Below the pieces are notes generated by a model. The model made no database searches. It saw only the letters and a program-made list of their open reading frames with translations, and was not told the DNA's origin. Position numbers and translations under genes: made by a program. Below are positions 6,342-14,095 of a stretch of DNA of 15,689 bases, piece by piece; the stretch's first letter is position 1; each line of letters starts with the position of its first letter. This stretch comes from Rickettsiales bacterium (GTDB taxonomy: Bacteria > Pseudomonadota > Alphaproteobacteria > Rickettsiales > UBA1997), in NCBI GenBank assembly GCA_023262945.1, contig JALQXY010000078.1:1-15689 (forward strand), read 5' to 3'.

Positions 6342-7127
6342 ATGACTGATATAATATTATTTTCAACTAATTGGCAGATATCAATCATTATTATTGCTTC
6401 ATTATTAATGGGTAGCTTTATTAGTTTACTAACTTATCGCATTAATAGTAAAGAGCCCATTATTTTTACTCGCTCTAAATGTATAAATTGTAACAAAATT
6501 CTTAACGCATTCAATCTTATTCCTTTGTTATCATGGATAATACAAAGAGGTAAATGCGGTAAGTGCAAGGCAAAGATATCTTGGCGCTATCCTTTGATAG
6601 AAGCCTCTTTTCTAGTTTTTTTTGTTGCCACTTATTTTATTTTAGAAAAAAAATTTGATCTGACTTTGCTATTGTATCTGTCAATTGCAACCATTTTGAT
6701 ATTTATGTGCATAGTAGATCTTGAGCATTACTATATACCAAATATATCACAATTTATATTAACCATATTGATTGTTATTTTATTATTAAAGCAAGGAACT
6801 AATAAAGATCTGGTTTTTGATGTTCTCAAATCATCTTTTCTTTATTTATTTTTTGGCTTGGCTTTGTGGGCACTTTTCTATTTTGGCGGCGGGCTTGAAG
6901 CGATTGGAATTGATGATTTGAAGTTCTTTTTTATTGCTGGATTAGGTTTAGGATTCAATGATTTTCTAAATTTTACTCTGTTTAGTGGAATTTTTGGCCT
7001 TATTTTTGGCAGTATATGGCAAAAATTAAAGAAAGATGATTTCTTTCCCTTTGCTCCAGCAATTTGTTTATCTTTTTATATATGCTTAATTATTGATGGA
7101 TTTGGGTTAAACTCAATTATTAAATAG
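6342..7127 (+). CDS. pilD: Prepilin leader peptidase / N-methyltransferase (A24 family)
   Basis: Inner-membrane aspartic protease that cleaves the leader of type IV prepilins and pseudopilins, and in full-length family members methylates the new N-terminus. The 261 residues start with GSFISLLTYRI (24-34) and a cytoplasmic zinc-type module with Cys47, Cys50, Cys72 and Cys75 around NLIPLLSW (58-65), ending in SWRYPLIE (80-87). Several membrane helices follow. The catalytic aspartates are expected at Asp126 (VDLEHYYIPN) and Asp192, where the usual GxGD reads GIDD (189-192). It probably processes the LamG prepilin-like protein at 2033-2917. Its last 8 bases overlap the end of recO on the other strand. 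Confidence 0.95.
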   Translation: MTDIILFSTNWQISIIIIASLLMGSFISLLTYRINSKEPIIFTRSKCINCNKILNAFNLIPLLSWIIQRGKCGKCKAKISWRYPLIEASFLVFFVATYFILEKKFDLTLLLYLSIATILIFMCIVDLEHYYIPNISQFILTILIVILLLKQGTNKDLVFDVLKSSFLYLFFGLALWALFYFGGGLEAIGIDDLKFFFIAGLGLGFNDFLNFTLFSGIFGLIFGSIWQKLKKDDFFPFAPAICLSFYICLIIDGFGLNSIIK

Positions 7128-7845
7128 ATTTTGATATTAATGATCTATTTTTAGTAAATTGCTCATTATCTACAAATACATATTTTGTAAGAAAATAACC
7201 ACTTAATTTTAGACCATCCATAAGATCGCTTTTTTTTAAGTTATCGCAATTTTTTATCAAAAAAATTGGCAAAGATAGCAATTTATCTTTATATGGCAAA
7301 CCGGCATCATAACAAACGGCGCGTGCAGATTTCGGTGATACGAAAGCAAGATTTTCACTATTTTTTGTTACTACGCATTCACTAAGGTCAACACCATATC
7401 CAAGAATATCAAGAATTGATAATTCAAGCTTTATATAATTGGCTATTATTTTATCAAATTCTATATCTTGATAATTCATGTCATCTAAAAAATCAGATAA
7501 TTGACTAAATAATAAATATTGAGATTCATTTTCTAGAAACGCCTTATCTATTATATAAAATAAACAGCGAACACAATCTAATTTAGATTTTTCAAATAAA
7601 ATATTTGATAAACAATATCTTATTAAATCGACACTAAATAAGCTCCCTAGATTATCATCAACACGACTACGATATTCAAAAGAAATGAGATTACCGATTT
7701 GATAGGTGGTTTTAACTTTCTTTGATTTGGCGTATTTAACAAAGGCGCAACAAATACCATGATCCTTAGTGATTAGCTTAACAATGGCAGAATATTCTCC
7801 GTAATTCTTGATATTAATTATTATACCCTGATCACTAAATTTCAT
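7120..7845 (-). CDS. recO: DNA repair protein RecO
   Basis: RecFOR pathway mediator that helps load RecA onto SSB-coated gapped DNA. The 241 residues show the N-terminal OB fold typical of RecO (GIIINIKNYGEYSAIVKLIT, about 7-26, then a stretch ending GNLISFEYRSR) and the helical C-terminal part with LELSILDILGYGVDL and NLAFVSPKSARAV. Only one cysteine-bearing stretch is seen, so no clear zinc finger. Its ATG shares one base with the gshB stop (TAATG), which suggests translational coupling. recO is often beside era in other bacteria; pairing with gshB is less usual. Confidence 0.93.
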   Translation of the reverse strand: MKFSDQGIIINIKNYGEYSAIVKLITKDHGICCAFVKYAKSKKVKTTYQIGNLISFEYRSRVDDNLGSLFSVDLIRYCLSNILFEKSKLDCVRCLFYIIDKAFLENESQYLLFSQLSDFLDDMNYQDIEFDKIIANYIKLELSILDILGYGVDLSECVVTKNSENLAFVSPKSARAVCYDAGLPYKDKLLSLPIFLIKNCDNLKKSDLMDGLKLSGYFLTKYVFVDNEQFTKNRSLISKSI

Positions 7846-8789
7846 TAAGATAATATTTTTCTTTCTAAGTGACGAACAATTTGCAAAGATAGATCCTTGC
7901 CACTTAACTTTTTGATTTCATTAAGACCAGTTGGCGAAGTGACATTGATTTCCGTAATATAATCGCCAATTATATCAATACCAACAAAGAATAAACCTCT
8001 TTTTTTTAACTCTGGAGATAATTTTTGACATATCTCGTAATCTCTATCGGTTAATAATACATCACTAGCAGAACCGCCCGCATGAAGATTTGATCTTATT
8101 TCGTTTTTTTTAGGAGTGCGCAATATTGCTCCAGCTATCTCGCCATCAATCAATATTATTCTTTTATCACCCTTAGAAACTTCTGGCAAAAACTTCTGAA
8201 TAACTATTAGATTATCATAACATTTACTCATCATTTCTAGAATTACCGAAAAATTAGGATCATCTTTTTTTATTAAAATAATACCCTCTCCACCATTTCC
8301 ATAAAGAGGTTTGATTATTATATTTTGGTGAAAATCATAAAATTCTTTAATTTTTCTTATATCACTTGAGATTATAGTTGGAGGCGTTAATTTTGGAAAT
8401 AAATTAACTAACCATTTTTCTGGACAATCTCTAACAGATGAGGGATTATTAAGAACAAGCACTTTATCAGCCACCTTCTCCAAAAGATAAGTGGTGGTTA
8501 TATAAGACATGTTAAAAGGGGGATCTTGACGTAATAAAATTACATCAAAATCTTTTAAATTAACCTGCTTTTGTTCTAAAATTTTATAATGATTATTTAA
8601 CTCTTCTTGCAAAAAGATTTTTTTGACTTCAGCGCTTAAAATTTGTGAAGTAAAATCATATGAAAGCTCACTGGGTAAGTAGTAAAATATTTCATGACCT
8701 TGATTTTGTGCGGATAATAAAATAGCAAATGTTGAATCCTTGCGAAAGTTTATTTGCGATATATCATCCATTTGCGCCACAATTTTCAT
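7845..8789 (-). CDS. gshB: Glutathione synthetase
   Basis: ATP-grasp ligase that joins gamma-glutamylcysteine and glycine to form glutathione. From the ATG at 8789 it has 314 residues, normal for bacterial GshB. Signatures are the N-terminal AQMDDISQIN and KDSTFA, then RQDPPFNMSYITTTYLLE, the ATP-grasp glycine loop PLYGNGGEGI, GDKRIILIDGE, EIRSNLHAGG, and the end GLFFVGIDIIGDYITEINV followed by TSPTG. The frame could start 6 bases earlier at a TTG, but the ATG matches family N-termini. gshA is not in this window. It precedes recO with a one-base stop/start overlap. Confidence 0.95.
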   Translation of the reverse strand: MKIVAQMDDISQINFRKDSTFAILLSAQNQGHEIFYYLPSELSYDFTSQILSAEVKKIFLQEELNNHYKILEQKQVNLKDFDVILLRQDPPFNMSYITTTYLLEKVADKVLVLNNPSSVRDCPEKWLVNLFPKLTPPTIISSDIRKIKEFYDFHQNIIIKPLYGNGGEGIILIKKDDPNFSVILEMMSKCYDNLIVIQKFLPEVSKGDKRIILIDGEIAGAILRTPKKNEIRSNLHAGGSASDVLLTDRDYEICQKLSPELKKRGLFFVGIDIIGDYITEINVTSPTGLNEIKKLSGKDLSLQIVRHLERKILS

Positions 8790-8813
8790 AAGCAATTAAA
8801 TAAATTAAAAGAA

Positions 8814-9395
8814 GTGTCTAACTATTTTTTAAATGAAAATAATCTTACTAATAGAAGAATATTTCCTTTTATTGATATTGGCGAATATATTTTAAGAGAA
8901 CAAGATGAAAATGATATAAGTAGCTTTTTTGAATATTATACAGATCCAATAGTCAATAAATATATTCTATGCCCTCCTATTAAAGACCTAGAGGAAGCAC
9001 GCAAAGAATTATATTATTGGCGTAATTTATTTTATAATAATCACGGTATTTATTTTGCTATTGCTGACAAAAAGAACAATAAAATGATAGGATCAATTGG
9101 CTTTAATAATTATCGCCCCAATCATCAAAGAATTGAATTAAGTTATGATTTGGCCTTTAATTATTGGCGCAAAGGAATTATTAGCAATGCTATTAATAAT
9201 TTAGTAAAATACATATTTAAAAATTGGAAGATAAATCGTATAGAAGCTTTTGTTGCTACTGAAAATATAGCCTCAATTAAACTATTACAAAAATGCAAAT
9301 TTACAAATGAGGGTACCTTAAGACAACATAGAATACATAATAACCGTATGATTGATGTTTGTGTATTCAGCCTTATAAAAATGGATTTGGGTTGA
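8814..9395 (+). CDS. GNAT-family N-acetyltransferase, RimJ/RimL type
   Basis: Acetyl-CoA-dependent N-acetyltransferase resembling enzymes that acetylate ribosomal-protein N-termini or small amines; the substrate is unknown. Features include YILREQDENDI near the start, MIGSIGFNNY, ELSYDLAFNYWRKGIISNAI with the acetyl-CoA loop at about 117-125, and NRIEAFVATENIASIKLLQK, then GTLRQHR. There is no ATG near the start. GTG 8814 is chosen because it leaves 24 bases to the divergent gshB start and gives 193 residues, normal for the family. A TTG at 8754 would run 36 bases into gshB. The last 23 bases overlap the end of rluC. Confidence 0.85.
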   Translation: MSNYFLNENNLTNRRIFPFIDIGEYILREQDENDISSFFEYYTDPIVNKYILCPPIKDLEEARKELYYWRNLFYNNHGIYFAIADKKNNKMIGSIGFNNYRPNHQRIELSYDLAFNYWRKGIISNAINNLVKYIFKNWKINRIEAFVATENIASIKLLQKCKFTNEGTLRQHRIHNNRMIDVCVFSLIKMDLG

Positions 9396-10263
9396 ATTTT
9401 GGCAATTTTGTTGTTATTTCTAGATTTTTGTTTTTATAATTTTTGATAACTATTTTGTAAGCATGCAAACACATTACTTTGCTTAATTCTCTTCTTAAAA
9501 CTGACTTTCCGCCATATTTTATATCATTAAGGATAGGATAACCCAATTCTTTCATATGCACTCTTAATTGGTGGGTGCGTCCAGTGATAGGATTTAGCTC
9601 GATTAAAGTATAATCTTTAAATCTTTTAAGAACTTTAAAATTAGTGATCGCCTCTTTACCTTCCGTGAAATCTGGCAAAACCTTTTCATTCTTACCTTGA
9701 ATTTTTTTTCGCAAAGGTATATTTACGGTGCCGCAATCTTTTTGCACCACTTTATTAACTAAGGCTAAATAAGTTTTTTTAATCGATTTATCTTTAAATG
9801 ATTTGATTAAAAAATCAGCTATTTTTTTATTTTTAGCAATCAATAAAATGCCACTAGTGTCTTTATCAAGGCGATGAACTAATTGCCATTTATTATGGCG
9901 CGCAAAATCATCAACCGAAATTTTAATACCGCTACCACCTTGAGTTGCCAGACCAGAAGGTTTATCAATGGCTAAAATACTCTCATCTTCGTAAATAACA
10001 AAATCATAAAAATTTTTTAACTGCTTATTATCTATAAAGGCTTTTTTCTCTTTTTTTAAAGATCTTTGATCAAGATTAATAAAAACTTCTACCTCATCAC
10101 CATTCTTAATTTTACAGGAAGCTTGGCGATATTGAGAATTAATTTTAATCTTTTTTTGACGAATTAGTTTTTGTGCTACAGCAAAAGATATATTAAACTT
10201 ACTGCATATTAACTTATCAATTCTAAATCCATTAAATTCCTCATTAATAGTTAATTTTATCAT
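9373..10263 (-). CDS. rluC: RluA-family (RluC/RluD-like) pseudouridine synthase
   Basis: Converts specific uridines in 23S rRNA to pseudouridine. The 296 residues have an S4 RNA-binding domain at about 13-60 (RIDKLICSKF, then KIKIN), a catalytic motif HRLDKDTSG (130-138) with Asp133 as the expected nucleophile, and GRTHQLRVH (228-236). Other landmarks are AIDKPSGLATQGG (98-110) and KKTYLALV (162-169). S4 plus this catalytic domain fits RluC or RluD; the choice of RluC is tentative. ATG overlaps the crcB stop as ATGA, so the two are probably translationally coupled. Confidence 0.92.
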   Translation of the reverse strand: MIKLTINEEFNGFRIDKLICSKFNISFAVAQKLIRQKKIKINSQYRQASCKIKNGDEVEVFINLDQRSLKKEKKAFIDNKQLKNFYDFVIYEDESILAIDKPSGLATQGGSGIKISVDDFARHNKWQLVHRLDKDTSGILLIAKNKKIADFLIKSFKDKSIKKTYLALVNKVVQKDCGTVNIPLRKKIQGKNEKVLPDFTEGKEAITNFKVLKRFKDYTLIELNPITGRTHQLRVHMKELGYPILNDIKYGGKSVLRRELSKVMCLHAYKIVIKNYKNKNLEITTKLPKFNPNPFL

Positions 10264-10655
10264 GAAATAAGACTTGTTAAATAAAAGCCAAAGAAAAATC
10301 CAAGTATAGCCAATAAAAGCGAAGAAAATATATAGATAAAGGCGTATAAATATTGATCAGCACTAAAGAGGCGAAAAAAATCTAATGAAAAAGTTGAAAA
10401 AGTAGTAAAACCACCAAGAAAACCAATCAAGGCAAAATCTTTTAATTGGCGATCAATTTGATTAAAATTTTTAATCAAAAAACAATATAACGCACCAGCT
10501 AAAATAGAACCTAGAACGTTAACCGAGATAGTGCCCCATGGAATTTTACTAACAAAAATATTGCTATAACGAGTTACCTTAGTAACTAGTTCTATTAATA
10601 AAAAACGCGCTATTGATCCAAAAGCGCCTCCAATAGCTATAAGAAATAGATTCAT
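10260..10655 (-). CDS. crcB: Fluoride ion channel CrcB/FluC
   Basis: Small inner-membrane protein that exports fluoride as a dual-topology dimer. The 131 residues from the ATG at 10655 form four hydrophobic helices. Motifs are GGAFGSIARF (9-18), WGTISVNVLGS (40-50) and GFLGGFTTFSTFS (78-90), which are the pore-lining signatures. It starts 10 bases after the lysC stop and overlaps rluC by 4 bases. No fluoride riboswitch can precede it here because there is no intergenic room. An upstream TTG gives one extra residue and is disfavoured. Confidence 0.95.
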   Translation of the reverse strand: MNLFLIAIGGAFGSIARFLLIELVTKVTRYSNIFVSKIPWGTISVNVLGSILAGALYCFLIKNFNQIDRQLKDFALIGFLGGFTTFSTFSLDFFRLFSADQYLYAFIYIFSSLLLAILGFFFGFYLTSLIS

Positions 10656-10665
10656 CAATTAGTAA

Positions 10666-11910
10666 TTATTTAGGCGCGTCTAGCTCAAAACTTGTGTGCA
10701 AGGCTCTAACCGCTAATTCCCCATATTCTTTGGCAATTAAAACTGAGATTTTAATTTCAGAGGTTGAGATAAGAAGCAAATTGATGCCTTTTTCTGCAAG
10801 AGTTTTAAACATTGTATGCGCTACACCAGTATTGCTAACCATGCCGACGCCAATAACAGAAATTTTGGCGATATTATCATCGATCAAGAATTTATCGTAT
10901 TTTATTTTACCTTCAATGGCTTCGATAGCAAGTTTAGCTCTTGCCAATTCTTCCTTGCTAGTGGTAAAAGTTATGTCAATAAATTTGCCGTCACCACTGA
11001 TATTTTGCACAATCATATCAATGTTAATACCCTGTTTTGCTAAGGCACCAAATATTATAGCTGACAAACCAGAATGATCTGGCATTTTCATTAGAGTTAG
11101 GCGCACCTCATTTTTACTATAACTGATACCAGTAATTACTCTGTTTTCCATAATTTCTTCATTATTATTTACTAAAATTGTTCCAGATTTATTATCAACT
11201 TCTTCAAAAGTTGATAATACGCGGACTCTAACATTATGCACCATAGCCATAGCTACTGAACGAGTTTGCAAAACTTTAGAGCCGCTATAAGCCATTTCAA
11301 GCATTTCTTCATAAGTAATCTTGTTAAGCTTTTTGGCTTTATCGGTTATTCTAGGGTCCGTAGTATAAATGCCATTAACGTCAGTGTAAATATCGCAAAT
11401 ATCAGCTTTTACCGCGGCAGCTATTGCAACAGCTGACGTATCAGAACCACCGCGCCCAAGAGTAGCAATTCTTTTGCTATTGTCAGTCACGCCCTGAAAA
11501 CCAGCTACCACAATAACATCATAATCATTAATAGCTTTTAGTAAAAATTCTCCATCTATTGATTTTATCTTAGCTTTACTATTAGCCTCATCGGTAATGA
11601 GTGGTATTTGCCAACCCAAAAAAGATCTAGCTTTATAACCCATTGATTGCAATTGCAATGCTAAAATACCGCTTGTTATTTGCTCGCCGCTTGCAGTTAC
11701 TGAATCATACTCAGCTAATGATTCGTGCTCTATTAGATTAGAAACTTGATTACAATAATCAACCAACCTATTGGTGACTCCAGACATTGCTGATACAACT
11801 ACAATCACTTTATTTTTCTTATCAATCTCGTTTTTAACTTTGATAGCAACATTTTTTATGCGATCAATGTCTCCAACTGAAGTTCCTCCAAATTTTTGAA
11901 CGATTAACAT
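10666..11910 (-). CDS. lysC: Aspartate kinase (aspartokinase)
   Basis: First step of the aspartate pathway (aspartate plus ATP to aspartyl phosphate) leading to lysine and diaminopimelate, methionine and threonine. The 414 residues match monofunctional aspartokinases: KFGGTSV (6-12), VVVSAMSGVTN (37-47), ASGEQ (73-77), TLGRGGSDTSA (150-160), YTDVNGIYTTDPR, and two C-terminal ACT domains (about 265-340 and 345-414) containing DHSGLSAIIF and LISTSEIKISVLI. The ACT domains imply feedback inhibition, probably by lysine and/or threonine. It heads the lysC-crcB-rluC unit. Diaminopimelate for peptidoglycan would fit the wall-related genes nearby. Confidence 0.97.
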   Translation of the reverse strand: MLIVQKFGGTSVGDIDRIKNVAIKVKNEIDKKNKVIVVVSAMSGVTNRLVDYCNQVSNLIEHESLAEYDSVTASGEQITSGILALQLQSMGYKARSFLGWQIPLITDEANSKAKIKSIDGEFLLKAINDYDVIVVAGFQGVTDNSKRIATLGRGGSDTSAVAIAAAVKADICDIYTDVNGIYTTDPRITDKAKKLNKITYEEMLEMAYSGSKVLQTRSVAMAMVHNVRVRVLSTFEEVDNKSGTILVNNNEEIMENRVITGISYSKNEVRLTLMKMPDHSGLSAIIFGALAKQGINIDMIVQNISGDGKFIDITFTTSKEELARAKLAIEAIEGKIKYDKFLIDDNIAKISVIGVGMVSNTGVAHTMFKTLAEKGINLLLISTSEIKISVLIAKEYGELAVRALHTSFELDAPK

Positions 11911-12002
11911 TTATTTATTATTTTATAGTAAAATTAAGCTAGAAGTTTTTACCTAGAGTTTTATTATTTTAATCTTAATTTTATTTTTTGGTTATAATTT
12001 GA

Positions 12003-12043
12003 TTTAAAGATAAGATTAATTAATGCCAAATCTTATCTTTAAA
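12003..12043. repeat. Perfect 15-bp inverted repeat in the lysC/ppiD divergent region
   Basis: TTTAAAGATAAGATT at 12003-12017 is exactly complementary to AATCTTATCTTTAAA at 12029-12043, with an 11-nt loop. The right arm lies within repeat copy R3. It sits 93 bases upstream of the lysC start and 127 bases upstream of ppiD, so it could be an operator-like palindrome, a cruciform or a remnant of a palindromic mobile repeat. It is not followed by a T-run on either strand. Confidence 0.8.
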
Positions 12044-12051
12044 AAAAGTAA
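12022..12051 (+). repeat. Dispersed intergenic repeat, copy R3
   Basis: Begins AATGCCAAATC and continues ATCTTTAAA. By hand it agrees with R4 (15591-15620) at 24 of 30 positions. Copy R5 lies 50 bases further on in opposite orientation. Confidence 0.6.
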
Positions 12052-12101
12052 ATTTATTTTAACTTTATCTATTTTGTTAAAATTCAACCAATATCTAGCA
12101 G

Positions 12102-12124
12102 TTTTAAGATAGTAAATTGGCATT
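12102..12124 (-). repeat. Dispersed intergenic repeat, copy R5 (partial)
   Basis: On the minus strand it reads AATGCCAATTTAC then ATCTT, matching the R1 core with a one-base insertion. It shares the G variant (AATGCC) with R3, so the two may derive from one element. Confidence 0.5.
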
Positions 12125-12129
12125 ATAAT
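12124..12129 (+). promoter_or_regulatory. Candidate -10 box for ppiD-trpE
   Basis: A consensus TATAAT overlaps the edge of repeat copy R5, 40 bases before the ppiD ATG. No good -35 box lies at the expected distance (the region reads GTTTTAAG). The same TATAAT occurs at the end of copy R2 (4391-4396), so it may belong to the repeat rather than mark a promoter. Confidence 0.35.
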
Positions 12130-12169
12130 ATTAACACCAATCAACTTAAATTAGTCTTTATAAAATTAT

Positions 12170-14095
12170 ATGCAACAATTTAGAAATCTAACCGAAAAAA
12201 CCTATTTTAAGATATTCTTGGCTTTTATTGCCGTTAGCTTTGTGATGTTTGGTATAAATAGCTTCATGATTAGCGATACTAATCAATGGATTGTTAAAAT
12301 TGGCGATAAGCAAGTTAGTAAAAGAGAATTTATGCAACTCGTTCAAAGAAAAAGCGCTGCCGCATTGAGAGATATGGACGATGCCGAAGCTGCTCAATAT
12401 TTAAATTCCAAGCAATTTCAACAAGATGCATTGAATAGCTTAATTAATCAAAAAAGATTTGAAATTATTGGCGAACATTTCGATTTTATTGCAAATATTG
12501 ATTTAATACTACGCAGTATTGCCAAAGATTCAAATTTTTATAATTTTGATGGCAAATTTGATCGCGACAGCTTTAATGGATTTCTTAATTACAATGGAAT
12601 TACTGAAAAGCAATATGTAGATTCACTTGGAAAAGATGTGGCGGCTGATATCGTATCAAGATCAATTCAAGCCAATTCACCAATTAATGAAAAAATTGCC
12701 ATTTCTCAAGAAAAACTCGCACGCCAAAAAAGAATTGCTGATATCGTTAATATTTCATTTAAAGAAGATGAATTAATATCTGAAATAAAAGAAGATCAAA
12801 TAAATAATTTTTATCAAAACAATCTGGATAAATATATCGAGCCCGAAAAAAGACAAATCTCTTATCTCGAATTTTCTAAAGAAGATTTAGTTAAAAATAT
12901 TCAAATAACAGATGATAAAGTAAGCCAATATTACCAAGATAATATTGATAATTATTTTGAACCACAAACTCGAGATAGTTTGCATATTCTTTTTGACAAT
13001 AAGGAAGAGGCACAATCTTTCTTAAATCAATATGAATTGTCTATTGTCGATAAAAAAACAGATAATATTTCGCATTTTACTAAATTAGCCAAAGATACCT
13101 TAAATAAAGATAAGGACTCTTTAGAGCTTAATAATATAACCCGTCAAGGAATTTTTCCTGAATTGGCACAAGAGATTTTTAAATTAGAAATTAATCAACA
13201 TAGCCAAGTTATAAAATCCTCTATCGGTTATCACGTAGCTTTACTTACCAAAATCACTCAACCAAAACAAATTGAATTTGATAAAGTAAAAAAAGACATT
13301 AAACTTGATTTAATTAAACAAGAAAAAGAGTTAATTTTACAGCAAAGATTAAGTGAGATGGATGATAATTTACTAATTACCAATTCTATTGAAAAAACAG
13401 CACAAAAATTCTCTCTATCAAACAGCAAAACAATTACCATTGATAATAATGGTCTAAATAATCAAAATAAAATAGAAGATGTTACAAAAAAATTTAGTGA
13501 ATTTTTAATCAAGTCTTTTGCTCTAGATATTGATCAAATATCTGAAATCATCAATGATAATAAAGCAAAAAAATTCTATGTTTTAAAAATTGAAAAAATA
13601 ATTCCTCAAAATCAAAAAAGCTTAGAAGATTCAAAAGAGCTTGTAATTTTAGACATTATAGAGCAATTAAAAATTAAAAAAACAAAAGAACTTGCGCAAA
13701 AGATTCACCAAGAGATGTCTTTAAATCCAGATTCATTTTTAGAAATTGCCAATAAATATAAGCTGAAAGTTGATAAAAATGTTATATTACCTAGGAAGTT
13801 TTTGCTAGAACTAAAAAATAAAGATAGAATACCATATCAAAATGAATTTTTATCCGAGATTTTTAAAATAAATATTGGCCAAATAACAAATTATATTATT
13901 AATAACGATAACAAATATATAATTGCTAAACTAAATGCCATTAAAGAAGATAATATAAACACAGAAGAATATAATACAATTTTTAACAAAACAGAGATGA
14001 CTTTTAGGGCAGAAGTTATGGATTTATTTAATAATTATCTAGGCACCAAATATAAAATAAAAATCAATAAAAAAGCATTATCTAGTGAGCTATAA
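12170..14095 (+). CDS. ppiD: PpiD/SurA-type periplasmic folding chaperone with degenerate parvulin domain
   Basis: Inner-membrane-anchored periplasmic chaperone helping proteins that leave the Sec translocon. The 641 residues begin with RNLTEKTYFKIFLAFIAVSF: a short cytosolic start and a single membrane helix at about 13-33. A SurA-N-like region follows (IVKIGDKQVSKREFMQLVQR, then QQDALNSLINQKRF). A parvulin-like domain spans about 268-365, with SLHILF (His272) and SIGYHVALL (Tyr354-His355), but the middle is poorly conserved, so isomerase activity is doubtful. The long Lys/Asp/Asn-rich C-terminal part is typical. The stop overlaps the trpE start by 11 bases; ppiD next to trpE is a known alphaproteobacterial order. 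Confidence 0.9.
   Translation: MQQFRNLTEKTYFKIFLAFIAVSFVMFGINSFMISDTNQWIVKIGDKQVSKREFMQLVQRKSAAALRDMDDAEAAQYLNSKQFQQDALNSLINQKRFEIIGEHFDFIANIDLILRSIAKDSNFYNFDGKFDRDSFNGFLNYNGITEKQYVDSLGKDVAADIVSRSIQANSPINEKIAISQEKLARQKRIADIVNISFKEDELISEIKEDQINNFYQNNLDKYIEPEKRQISYLEFSKEDLVKNIQITDDKVSQYYQDNIDNYFEPQTRDSLHILFDNKEEAQSFLNQYELSIVDKKTDNISHFTKLAKDTLNKDKDSLELNNITRQGIFPELAQEIFKLEINQHSQVIKSSIGYHVALLTKITQPKQIEFDKVKKDIKLDLIKQEKELILQQRLSEMDDNLLITNSIEKTAQKFSLSNSKTITIDNNGLNNQNKIEDVTKKFSEFLIKSFALDIDQISEIINDNKAKKFYVLKIEKIIPQNQKSLEDSKELVILDIIEQLKIKKTKELAQKIHQEMSLNPDSFLEIANKYKLKVDKNVILPRKFLLELKNKDRIPYQNEFLSEIFKINIGQITNYIINNDNKYIIAKLNAIKEDNINTEEYNTIFNKTEMTFRAEVMDLFNNYLGTKYKIKINKKALSSEL

Noticed and set aside
8754..8813. 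20-residue N-terminal extension of the GNAT protein from a TTG at 8754
   Set aside because: It would overlap the 5' end of gshB by 36 bases and lies outside the normal GNAT domain; GTG 8814 fits better.
10656..10665. Fluoride riboswitch before crcB
   Set aside because: Only 10 bases separate lysC and crcB, too few for the aptamer.
10694..11077. 127-residue plus-strand frame
   Set aside because: Antisense to the ACT-domain part of lysC; no recognisable motif.
11911..12169. Lysine riboswitch before lysC
   Set aside because: The region is AT-rich and shows only the palindromic repeat; no conserved lysine-aptamer helices could be found.
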